From positions 40,949,081 through 41,013,080 of the forward strand of contig OX485809.1 in the NCBI GenBank assembly GCA_950295325.1: a stretch of DNA of 64,000 nucleotides, written 5' to 3'. The notes under the pieces are model-generated. The model saw only the letters and a list, made by a program, of their open reading frames with translations, was not told the DNA's origin and made no database searches. Origin of the DNA: Polytrichum commune (taxonomy: Eukaryota; Streptophyta; Polytrichopsida; Polytrichales; Polytrichaceae). Made by a program: the position numbers and the translations under genes. Positions 35,473 to 46,152 of the stretch are shown in pieces; the stretch's first letter is position 1, and each line of letters begins with the position of its first letter.

Positions 35473-37368
35473 TGAACTACAACCACTCCAAGCAAGGAAA
35501 AGATGCACAATCATGTACTCTTCTAATTCAACACAATGGTGAATCTATATATGGGATGTCCTTGCTTGATGAATAGATTGGTTTGCTATGCTCTAATTAG
35601 TATATGATATTATGTAAACTTTTTTTCTTTAAAAAATTTGTGGTTTATGTATATATGTAAGCTCTTGAAAATTCCATTATAACTACTCACCCTAAATCCT
35701 TAGCCGAGGATGTGGTTGATACCATCAGATGGCACGCAGGGGTCATGCCCTTTGCCTCACGAGGTGTTGTAGTGATGTAGATGGCCGTTCTTCAAAAAGT
35801 TGGCTAGCTGACAAGGATAGAGAAGTAACAAATCATATGACAATGTGCAATAAGGTATGCGGGGCTATAACACGCACTTCCAACTCCACATACACCTCTG
35901 GTTGTTAGATAGGATTGCGGATTGTCTCATTTGCTAGCAATTGTGGATCATGACGACTACCGATTCAAGTGTCAAAGTTGGGGTTGAGATGCAAAAGTTA
36001 TAAGAGATCATAGTGAGGATTGTCTTCACTCTTCACATAATCACAAAAGTAACATGTCGTCAACTTTAAGATCTTTCTTTTCCTTTGAGTCCAATCTCAT
36101 TGTAACAAGTGTCTTTCTATTGTCCATTCTTAACTACAAGCCTTTCCATCTATTGCTCAAACATAAACATCTGCACAAGACTACATTGAACATCTTATTT
36201 AGTGTGCCACGTTTATTCAAGTGGTCTTTGTGACAAACTCTCTAATTGTCATCCAATGATCTTAAAACAATCAATGTGGATCAATGATTAGTAGTGTGGA
36301 CCACACTATATAAGATGTTTAGTGTAGTGTTCGACTAAGGCCTGCATACTTTCAAGTTAAGAATCATGGCAAGGACGACAATTACCCTGCAGTTTGGAGT
36401 GCAAATTCATTGAACACAGAAAGCAAGTACACGGTTTCTGAACACTTGGTGCATCCTTAATGGCCAAGAGAAGAGGCTTGTGAAGAAGAGGTGTCTTTCA
36501 CACAGTTATCACCTCGTCTGATTTGTGTATGGGAAGCCGCTGTTTCGTGACATATTTGGGGTAACTTTAATACCTATTCACCATCAAAAGTAAAACTGGC
36601 TCTGCAGTGTTTCTCTTTAAAGGTATATTCGGTGGCTTTTCTTAATCGGACACCTACATGTGGTTAGGTGAGGATCAAAAGGCAAACACCATAACGACAA
36701 ATACTTAAATGAGATTGGACTACATCTTCAGATTTTACTACCTACTCCATACTCAATAGTGAAAACAATTGGGAGGACCTATGTATTCAGTTCATGAACC
36801 AACAAATATGCACTCCCGAAAACCACAATTGCATCACGGGAGGTCCAATTTCCAATCTGGTTTTTTGTTGGTGTTTCATCGTAGATTTGCTAATGCAACA
36901 CAGTCGTAAGTCTGATCAATAGAAGATTAACCAAAAAGCACCCCACATGCCTTACATGAAACTCTACTTCTGACCTAACCAGTTGCATTCAGGAAGATGA
37001 CCAGCTCCTAGTGTGGAACAGACACACGCTGCACTTGCTTTAGCCTTTTCTTCATACTTGAATAATCTAGATTTCCATCCAATTTGGGTCAAAAGCTGCA
37101 AAGTGGGTTTAAGAATCTAAATTTCTGTTTGTATTGTAATAATCTCATCAATACCTTAAACAGCTGCCCAGAGTTATGGCCATTTCTCAAAACCTGAGAG
37201 TCTAAGGCTCATAAACAGAATGGTCCATACATACTTTAACAATCAGTGAAATATGACTGTTGACCTAGAGTCCAAAATTCAAACTTTCTGTGGTGATTTC
37301 AAAAAGGGCACACGCTAACATAGCAGGTAGTCAGTTATCCGTTACTTTGTGCAGTGAAGATCTTAATT
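35473..37368. other. Gene-poor stretch with a repeat end at 36648
   Basis: No exon chain is seen. GGACACCTACATGTGG at 36648 and the following ~110 bp (ending near GAGATTGGACTACATCTTC) are a left end of the GGACACC repeat family described at 37369. Other open frames show no family signal. Confidence 0.35.
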
Positions 37369-37812
37369 GGACACCTACATTTAAGTGGTATACGGCAAGG
37401 CCTGTTGTTAAAAATGGACACCAAAAACGACGCGAGGTGGAGTATAAGGGGGTTGACATAAGATTGGACTCTGTGCCCTAAATACATTAGCCAGTCTAAG
37501 GTAGATGGATCTTCAATGGTTACTTTTTCCGAGTAGCCCACTTCTCCTAGGAAATGAAGCACACATTTAGTACAAGATGATTAGCAAATCCAGATTGAGG
37601 CCATGGCCACTTTCTTCATAAATTTCAGAGCTCACATGACTCTTGATGACAGTGAAGGCTCGTTAAAAAATGGACGTACAGGAGCCCCCTGATTATGTTG
37701 ACTATTGAGCTTAGAATGATTATCATATTTTGAGTGCGCAGTTCAATCTTATTTACACACATTTCTTTTTGGTATTCATTCTTACAGCCACACTCAACCA
37801 CATTCTACACAA
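37369..37812. mobile_element. MITE of the GGACACC family, ~440 bp (limits approximate)
   Basis: The left arm GGACACCTACATTTAAGTGG, with AAATGGACACCAAAAACGAC further in, is complementary to the right ends of related copies, for example the one ending ATATAAGGTGTCC at 38747. The interior matches 38440-38747 (CCCACTTCTCCYAGGA, TAGTACAAGAT, ACTATTGAGYYTAGAATG). Further ends occur at 36648, 47155-47161 and about 47630-47805. The right limit of this copy is blurred by divergence. Confidence 0.6.
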
Positions 37813-38036
37813 ACACAAGTCTGATTAGCATAAGTAACCGTAGTAGGCACCGAAGGTAGCATTCAATACAATTGGGAGGGCCTACATGATCCCTTATTTA
37901 GAAAGAAAATTTCCACTTTGAATTCCTATAGCTTTTGCACCTCAACTCTGATTCTGAAATCTTGAAGTGATCATCGGAGTGATTCGCGAATGCTTACCGT
38001 ATGATCCGATTCCCGCTCCAATTCACAGTTACAAAT

Positions 38037-39151
38037 TCACCAGCCATCAGTCCCAGTCGCCCAAAGTGGTGTCAGCTGCTGGGGGCTCGTACACCCCTTC
38101 GGTGCACAGTAAACCACGAAATTCCCATCGTCCTGAAGGATGGCCAGGAACGATGGAGGCCCCCCTGACGACGAGCAGCTGGAACTGCTCGTGTTGGTCT
38201 CGAACAAGACGATGTCAAGGCCGTCGTAGAGAACAAAGTCCCCATCGAGCCGCATCACCGCGATGCAGTTGGTGCCTTGGCCGGACGTGTTGGATGCCCA
38301 CAGCGGCATCCGGTTCCTCGTCACCTCGTACAACACAAGGTTACAATCGAACTGCACGATCAGCTCGTACTTACCTACAAACAAACAGAGAGATCCGCCC
38401 ACTAGTTACAGATGAGCCAGTTGAGTTTGAGAAAGAAGGTAGATGGGTTCTCAATTGGTTCACTTTGTCCAACTAGCCCACTTCTCCCAGGATGTGAAAC
38501 GTGCGATTAGTACAAGATTGAGGCTGTAGCCACTTTCCTCATAATTTTTGGGGCTCACATGAATATCTTCTTCATTATCGAAGTGAAGATTCTCGTGCTC
38601 ATTACATGATCATATAGGTCCCTCCAATTAAGTAGACTATTGAGTCTAGAATGGTTCTCATGTTTTGAACATGTAGTCCAATCTCTTTTAAACGCGTCTT
38701 TTTGGTATCCATACTTAACCCACATACCACTCAAATATAAGGTGTCCTCACAAGATAAGCAACTGAATTTGGGTTGACTTTAAGACTTTGGGGAGATTGC
38801 CGATCATTTAAGAGGATTCTGTAGATTATACCTCAAATTGATAAAGAAGAAACTGAAAGACAACATACAACTGGTTGGACTTGGAAACATTCAGATCTCA
38901 ACTGATTTTCCCAAGAATCTCTCAGGACAGTGGTACTTACCGTTGTGGCTCTGGATTGAGCCGCCAGTGGGGATCACTTGCGCTGCCACCACCACATTCT
39001 TATCCCTCGCATTATTGCCTGCACAGCTTTCAGCTCCAGTTTGCACGGTGCTCATGGTCCCAGTTGTGAAAATAAATGCGGATGAGATCAGGAGGATTGC
39101 AACTTGTACAAGTCGCATTCTCGAGACACAACCCCGATGACAGCGAGTCAT
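38037..39151 (-). CDS. Secreted bulb-type (GNA-related) lectin, two exons
   Basis: GNA-type lectins fold as a three-sided beta-prism and bind mannose. Exon 1 (39151-38941) encodes a basic start, a hydrophobic signal peptide (VAILLISSAFIFTTG) and the first strands, ending in SIQSHNG before GTAAGT. Exon 2 (38374-38037) starts GKYELIVQFDCNLVLY after a TTTGTAG acceptor and runs to TGA. The phase is kept. The mannose motif QxDxNxVxY is present twice (QFDCNLVLY, QDDGNFVVY); the middle one is altered (RLDGDFVLY). The product is about 182 aa (171 if the second ATG at 39118 is used), normal for a one-domain lectin with a signal peptide. There is a TATTTAATA candidate TATA near 39264-39275. The gene lies between repeats of the GGACACC family. 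Likely extracellular or vacuolar. Confidence 0.88.
38440..38747. mobile_element. GGACACC-family MITE, right part, inside the lectin intron
   Basis: The sequence from about CTCAATTGGTTCACTTTGTC to the terminal ATATAAGGTGTCC repeats the interior and right arm of the element at 37369-37812. It lies between lectin exon 2 (ends 38374) and exon 1 (starts 38941), so most of the 566-bp intron is transposon-derived. The left end seems truncated or diverged near 38400. Confidence 0.65.
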
Positions 39152-39987
39152 ATTTGCGGCTCCTCAAATTCTTTCGGAAACCATGTAGTAAAATCCTGGA
39201 AATTGAGAAATTATGAGGTTTCTTACGGCTATGTAGGGTGGACTGAGTCTCCCAATATTAAATACCATGATTTTAAAGCCCTTCAGAAGGTTTCTGGTCT
39301 GCAACCTACTCTGGATGAGAAATGTAATCACATAGATACTTTCAGGCAAAACACAAGGGAGAGTACATTCCTCTGCGTGTATGACCCAGTATGAAGTGCT
39401 GAATTTTGACACTACAATAAAATAAGATCGGGAATAAAAAGAGCCTGAAAGTTGTAAGAGTGCCAAGTTCGTTTGTAGTTGCAAGTTGTTATACGGCTCT
39501 CCATTGTGTTCTGTATTTTAAGTTACCATATTGACACATCGCTACTCTCAGCTTGCGTGTGAGGATTCATGACAAACAAGGGCGAAAATCACATCTGCCT
39601 TCAGCTGACAATACCTCTTCCCCTCCACCTGACCTAACTCGCAGATTCAACTTGCTGCACGGTTCAAAAGGTTCATGGAGCACATATTCTTCAGATGCCC
39701 AAGGAGAGCTTTTAAGCAGCATCAAGATTACTCAACAACGAAGGACTGGTACAGTGACCTCTTCTTACCTGACTCTGAAAACTGAAGCAAACCACATCAA
39801 CTGTTGAAAATTGACCTGTGCTCAATATGAGAAATGCAAAGTACTTGTTGCGACCTGATTACTTCTGCTTAAGTTACCTGGTGCTGCTACTTCAGACTAC
39901 TACCACCAATCCAGAGTAAAGTCACAGTTATGGCTTTCCAGTATGATCGACCAAGAACCTCTTGGTTTCTTGGCACCACCCAGCTCC

Positions 39988-40996
39988 TTAGAGTGTCCAC
40001 CCTATGTAATGGCAGCTGTCCCAATTGTGAACCAGTCTTGCCAGGTTCTTCTTGATGCACACTTCTTCACAGCTTTGACACTTCTGGAAAATCACTGATG
40101 CAAGAGGTTCAAATTGTGTCTCTTTCTGTTCTGAAATAAGTTCCATACGTGCGAAATAAGTCTGAAATATGTCAAACCCTGGCGCTAAATGCTGCTGGGT
40201 TTGATCGCAATGGTGGAGTGGGATATAAAATGTCAACAAGTTTAGGGTTTAGTGTTGATTGGGAATGTTGAAAGAGATATAGAGGTATGTCAACCACTAT
40301 TTCAGGGCTTGGCGGCTGTAACCTCTCATCACCCCCCTCTTGGCATCTCTCATGTGTGCCGTAGATTTGGCAATAAGATTCAATGAGTCTGTCAAGGCAG
40401 GTTAAGCCTGATTCCTGAAGAGGTTTCAGAGACTCGAAACTTGTATATACAATAGGGTTTGATAAATTAGGATCTGCGAGGTTCACCTCCTTCGACAGCT
40501 AACTAGAATTTCGAAATTTCAGGGCATTATGCACAATTCTATCTAATCTGAAACACATTAGTAGTCTGGTGGGCCTCTCGCAGTAACAAACAATGTGCTA
40601 CAAGAAATCTGCCTTTCTTGCATTTCCACGTCTGAATTATCATTCCTGTCCTATTGAGATGCAAAAGAGGGTAGGAGGATGTGAACACTGAGACAGACAA
40701 GCAGGTAATGAACATTCTAATCGATAAGGTGATGGACTTGGATATTGGTCAGTTCAATTAGGTTAACATAATTGATTGGGAACTGAACATACTCTGAGAA
40801 ATTGCAGCTTATCTGCTCCAGCCAATTTGTCACTCTTGTCACTCACAGACGGTAGTGGTGAGGAGTGTTCAATCCGGGCAGCCTCAAACTCATCTTGACA
40901 AAAGGACTCTAAAATATGACACATACCAAACATATTCTGTCGATCAATATTTGGCAGGATTAAGCTACTGCATTCTGTCCTGCAAATCTGGTTGAC
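39988..40996 (-). CDS. Possible exons of an unidentified gene (low confidence)
   Basis: Two minus-strand stretches look coding. About 40996-40795 follows a TCAACCAG acceptor, contains LPNIDRQNMFGMCHILESF and CQDEFEAARIEHSSPLPS, and is followed by a GTATGTTC donor. About 40210-39988 contains PGFDIFQTYFARMELISEQK and SCEEVCIKKNLARLVHNW before a TAA-type end. Between them, 40486-40300 is open (CLDRLIESYCQIYG). The joins were not resolved and the protein is not recognised. The position 3' of ABA4 on the same strand also allows an extended or non-coding transcript. This may be fortuitous. Confidence 0.3.
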
Positions 40997-41610
40997 AACA
41001 TGCCATTTGAACGAAACAAGTTCAAATAGGAAGAAAAGACCATAGGATTTCAAATGGGTCACCAGGATTGACTGTAAGATTTAACCCAGAATAAGCAAGA
41101 CATGGCTACGGAAAGGAACTGGCTTGAATTTCGTGAAACACACATGGAGCTCTTTGTGTGACCTCATTCACAGATGCTGATCAAGAACAAAGTATATGGA
41201 CAAAATGTGCCATGAATGTGCAAGAGTAGAGTGCATCCTCAACCCCAAATAATATTGTACTGGGTAACCATCAATAACCGTAAATCATACAATCGGGTCT
41301 TTGAAATCAAGGTTCCCGAACTTGAGCAGCTACTTGCACAGTAAATAGTGCTGAAAGAAAGGTATAGGTATTAAGCTGCTTGGAATCCTCGATACCAATT
41401 TGCAATCTAAAATTACAAAATCAATTATGAGAAGGTGTTATCACTCGCCAAATATCCTCATATATTAGCGGAGAAAATGAGTTCAAGGCCTACACTATTG
41501 TAATGAGACACATCTTTAGTGATTTCCACCCAATATTCAAATCGCGGTAGCCGCAGGAAATTCGACATATGGTACAGTGGGTAGTGTGTAGGAAATTGAG
41601 GCAACAACCA

Positions 41611-44096
41611 CTAGACCACAGCTTTTTCCAAAGGTGTTGTGCTCCCACCATCAATTCGTCGCATCAACATAGTGGCTGCCTGTGAAATAACCATAAGATG
41701 AATATGTGAAGATCCCTGGTTAATTTTCCAGTCCTGTTGATTTCTTACATATGTCATAAGGCCTGATCTTAACTGTATGGAATATTTCCAAAGACCTATC
41801 TGTAAACATTTTTTACTTATTTTGAATGTTTGCAGTTCCCAAAATGACTACATATACTTGCAGGTGATGACAATTGATAAAGTGACTCAGCTTTGAGGAT
41901 GTAGACTATGATACCAGAGCTACAAGTCTTGCTCTTGAAAGTCATTTTGCAAGAGCTGAAGATGTTTTTTTCCCAAAATTGGAATCCGGTTTCTTGAATC
42001 CAATATAATAGATGAGAGGGGAAGACTATGTACCTTGGTAATCAAGTGAGAGATGATACCAATGGGGCACATCATGAGGCAAAGCACAAGTGAGTGTCGT
42101 GTCTCTATATTGTGCTGCAGACCATCCAGATATACATATCTGCCCCATCAAACCCAAACAACCAGAGATTGTTAGTTTTGGCGCAATATGACTTATGTAC
42201 ATCTCAATGGGTGACTCATTGGGGTTTAGGACTAAAAACATAAGTAGCCTGTGGATTTGGAAGAATTCAACACTCACCGGCCACTGTAGAGGTCGGCTGC
42301 AAGCAAGTGGATCCAAGCTGAAGCCACTGTAATAGTGCTACTAAACATGCGCGTTATGCCTGGTAACTGCTTGTCATGTCAATATAAATGAAAAATTGAA
42401 AGAGGTTAGTATCAGATTCAATCGCTGGGAAAATCACTCAGAGCTTCTCTGGTAAGACAACCCAAGAGTCCAGTATACATCTTCCTTGTAGCCACTACTG
42501 GAGTTCCTTTTTGTCAAATTTCACATTTAATGGGAAAATTAAGATGACTTGCCTCAGGAAGCCAATATTTGCTGGCAAACATGAGGCCCAAAGTTTCTGG
42601 CGTCCATGATAGTGCGAGAAGGTAGATGTACATCACTCCCAAAACAATGAATGGCAGATCACTTTCTATCATCTTCTTGGTCTGTGCATGCCACTAACAA
42701 ATGTCAAAAAAACTGATGTGTAGGTAATGTGTCACTTATGCATCACGAACTTTTCAAACCAAAGAACCGCTCAATCAAGGGTCATTTACACTAGGGGTGG
42801 TTGTGGTTGTGGTTGTGGATTACCTTCTTTAAATCTATTTCTATGGAAAAGGAATAATAAATGCCAACCACACTCTATCCCATCAACCCTACTACTCCGC
42901 GTAATTAACCACCCTTAAGGTGGTTGTTCATGCTCATGTGGCACCACTAGAGAATTTCAAGGCCAAGGTTAGGGAGAAAATAAGTTGAGGAGGCAACTTC
43001 GTTAGCAGTACACAAGGCCAGCAAGGATACTCATCACTTTAATTTCTTGTCAAGTCCAAGACCTAACCAATGAAGATTGCAATCTAGAAGACCGGACCGA
43101 CCATCAACCACAGCCACATCAATTCACACAAGACAAGTGTGAATGAAAAAAAAGCGTAGTTGTGGTTGATTTTTGTGGTTAGAGTCGTTAGACATAACCA
43201 CCTTTGCAGTGTGAACAACCCTTCAGGGTGTAGGGGAGGGGGAAGAAGTACCCATTTCCATTGAGGAGCAAGAATCATAGTCGTGTAGAATGGTACAACA
43301 AATGCTGTCCCAAATGTGAACAGCGCGGCTGCCATTTGCACACTGCTTTCTGCCATCCCAGGCACTGAAATTCACCGATCACAACATCTGATTAGTTTCA
43401 AAATGTTTATACATACACTTTTTCCTTCGAGCCGGAAGCACAGAAGAACAAAAAAGACATGACCGTGGACGAGGAACTCACAGGGCAGATGGCACAAATC
43501 TCTTGCTAATGCATCCCAGGCACTGAATTTCGCCAATCACAACATCTTATTGGTTCCTGCTGCTAAGTACACTCGCAGGGCAGATGGCACAGAGCTTTTG
43601 CAATGAATTAAACGACAAGGGAAAAAACATGAAACAATCTCTGCACTTACGTGAACATACCGCCAGGTTCGAGCCAACTCTTTTTGGAAGCAGTCGACAT
43701 ACTTTTAGGTCAGCTCTACTCCACTCAGACGTCCTCAGCCCTTTGTCTCGGAATCGGTTCACAAATGGTGTCCCAATTGCCTGCACTATTTGCCTACTCC
43801 TTGACAGATTTCTTCCATCATTTCTACACAAAGCCAATGCAGCAACTCCCGGTCGGTCGAATGCGCAACGAACCTCCTGAATCAATGCATTTTTTATGTT
43901 TCTGGAGACCTGCAATCCACAAAGAAAGTTATTTATCACAACACTCTTACAATAACTCAGGTGACTTGATTTATAATTAGTCAGTTAGTTAAGAACAACT
44001 GCAGAATTGAAATTAAGAAAACTTGATTGATGAGAGAGTGCATGCCTGGGCAGATGCAAAGACCTCCAGCTTTGTGAAAGAACATGACTGAGCCAT
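41611..44096 (-). CDS. ABA4: ABA4-like protein (DUF4281), neoxanthin synthesis, seven exons
   Basis: ABA4 is a plastid membrane protein needed to convert violaxanthin to neoxanthin, a precursor route to abscisic acid. Exons (minus strand): 44096-44046, 43909-43651, 43364-43252, 42681-42553, 42366-42278, 42139-42034, 41679-41611. Phases agree at every join, giving about 271 aa. Exons 1-2 give an R/S-rich, plausible transit peptide ([17 protein letters not shown]). The conserved core follows: [84 protein letters not shown] and [12 protein letters not shown]. It ends EKAVV and TAG. Intron 4 has a GC donor (CCTGAG|GCAAGT). Intron 1 needs either GCATGC or a GTCTTT donor six codons earlier, so the first exon is less certain. 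The last exon ([12 protein letters not shown]) is family-variable. Confidence 0.92.
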
Positions 44097-45076
44097 AAGT
44101 TGAACCATTCACGTCGACTGCACAACCTGAAATACACAGTAAAAACTGGAATTGAGAAAATTTGTTAAAAGATTTTCGTTTTTTCGCATAGCATCTTGCA
44201 ATCTCTTTCTTTAGGGTTACAGGCTCTTGGAGGAGGTGAACCGTCCAACACTCGTACTTCGGGCTTCTTGATTAAATGAATTCGTTTCCTAACAACAACG
44301 TTGCGATTGGGTGCATTTCCGTCACACAATCACGGAGAAGCTGGAGATTGTGTGCAAGAAAATTGACATGCCCTCAGAAATTTTTCAAACTACTCCGACA
44401 CCTCCAAATCATGTCAACTACATCACACTCGAAATATTTAACTTTACTCGAGAAGAGAAGGGCAGAGAAGTAACCTTGAGTAGGAAGGCAACAAGGGAAA
44501 AGAGCAGGAACGGACTCGATGAAACTGTTAGGCTACAAATCACGACTACTTCGTGTGAAGAAAGGCAATCAAAGAAATTCCTGTATGCAAGCGGTCAACT
44601 CCCTCAATTGACACTTTGTATCCAGAGTGATCGTCCCATGCTAACACCAAACCAGACTCAACATCAAAAGCAAGCGACAGAGGTTCGATTACTTGAAACA
44701 GACTCTACTTGCAAGCTTTCCTAACCCATTTCACAGGGAAGACGCCACTCCCACTAGGTACTGCTAATTTCCCCTCAAACACTGCAATGCCTCCTCCCAC
44801 ATTGACTTTTTCACACAACATCGTACACAAGAAGCTCCCCTGCACTAATCGGATCAACTCTTCCTTTGATCGACACAAAAAAAACAGGGCTGGTCAAAAA
44901 TCGCTTTGCATTGATGTCACTTCTCAAACTAATCCAAGAGAAGCTTCCTCACTTGGTTCCAGGGCTACAAGCTCACCACAAAGAAGAGTTTCACCTCCTC
45001 ATGAACCTCGACATAAAGAACAACCCATTCTGCTGGGTTGAGCATCCAGAGTCATCATCCCCGAAACATCAAAACC

Positions 45077-45530
45077 TTATTTAACCCACAAATTGCATGA
45101 CTCGGTTATCTCACAGATGCAGCTCAAACTCAAGGAGGTCCCAAAAGCAAAACTTTCTACCTTCAAGTGATGTAGCCGGAGCTCAACTTCGAAGTGGTGT
45201 GAGATATCACGATTGGAGTTTGAGGAGTTCTCCCACTCTTGTAAGCATCCTGATGAGAGCACCTACAAGGGCCAATACATAATAGACAGACAATCCACAT
45301 GAAAGGAGATGAAGTGCCGTAGTGGGATTGCAGAGAAAGACGAAGAAGGGTGTGGGGCCCATTACCTGTGGGTGGGGCCCATCAGACACCTTATCCAAGA
45401 GCGGCCACCTGGAGGTCGTTGAGTACACCTGCCATGACGCCATTGGCTGAAGCGCATGCGCTATCTTCCAGGATGGAGAAGGGGCATCGTTGAACAGGAA
45501 CAGAGGGACTCCGACCTAGGCAATAGATTT
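45077..45530 (-). CDS. Possible exons upstream of ABA4, unidentified (low confidence)
   Basis: About 45515-45367 follows a GCCTAG acceptor and reads VGVPLFLFNDAPSPSWKIAH and MASWQVYSTTSRWPLLDKV, ending DGPHPQ before GTAATG. About 45259-45155 follows a CTTGTAG acceptor and reads VLSSGCLQEWENSSN and HHFEVELRLHHLK before GTAGAA. The two join in frame. The family is unknown. Further minus-strand pieces at 45040-44600 (SPVFFVSIKGRVDPISAGEL, LAWDDHSGYKVSIEGVDRLH) are interrupted by stops. This could be a decaying gene, or chance. Confidence 0.25.
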
Positions 45531-45589
45531 CTGTTCAATTTTGCCGCTTTGCCATAGTAAAAAGAAAACCATGTATTTAACATAGTCCC

Positions 45590-46152
45590 TCCTATTGAAA
45601 TACCCACCCCACTTCCAACTCTATGCCTTCATAATATCTATTAGTCCCTAGTAAGTGTCAGCAATCTACAGAACTAGCCCCAAGGACATCAAAATCGCGA
45701 AATGGTTAATACAATGCACATGCGTTCTCAACACATGTATGGCCTAGATAAGACCCGACATATTATGTATACTAAGGCCCCCCATAGATAGCCATACACC
45801 CATCCCCCAAAACCCATTGAACATCATGCAATACATAGAATTCACCTACTGCCATTGTAGATTCTCAAATATTGCCATATGAGAAGAAAAAGAAAAACAT
45901 ACAAATATGACCCCTCATTCATACGTTAAAAATTGCGGGATGGAATGTTAACCCCCTTACTACTATCACAACAAGGGTACGAGGAGCCGTACACAAATAA
46001 TCACTTGAAGCCTCTATAAAAACTCAAAATACCCCTTCCCTAGAACCTATTATTTAAAGGAGCCCACCTCCCAAAAGGTAGGAAGTACGCCTACCATGTC
46101 ACACACACAAACAAAAATTTATTTTATTTTATTAAAAAAAAAAAAAAAAACG
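45590..46152 (+). mobile_element. LINE fragment of the 20.7-22.7 kb family, with A-tract
   Basis: C/A-rich plus-strand sequence with parallel blocks to 21000-21200 (for example ATAGAATTCACCTACTGCCA beside ATAGAATTAACATACTGCCA, and ACAAATATGACCC in both). It is followed within about 30 bp by an 18-base A run at 46133-46150, as expected for the 3' end of a retrotransposed LINE copy. There is no intact open frame. Confidence 0.5.

Noticed and set aside
44046-44120. Alternative frame [21 protein letters not shown] over ABA4 exon 1
   Set aside because: Open and protein-like, but it cannot join the next ABA4 exon without meeting a stop. The MAQSCSF frame keeps the phase.
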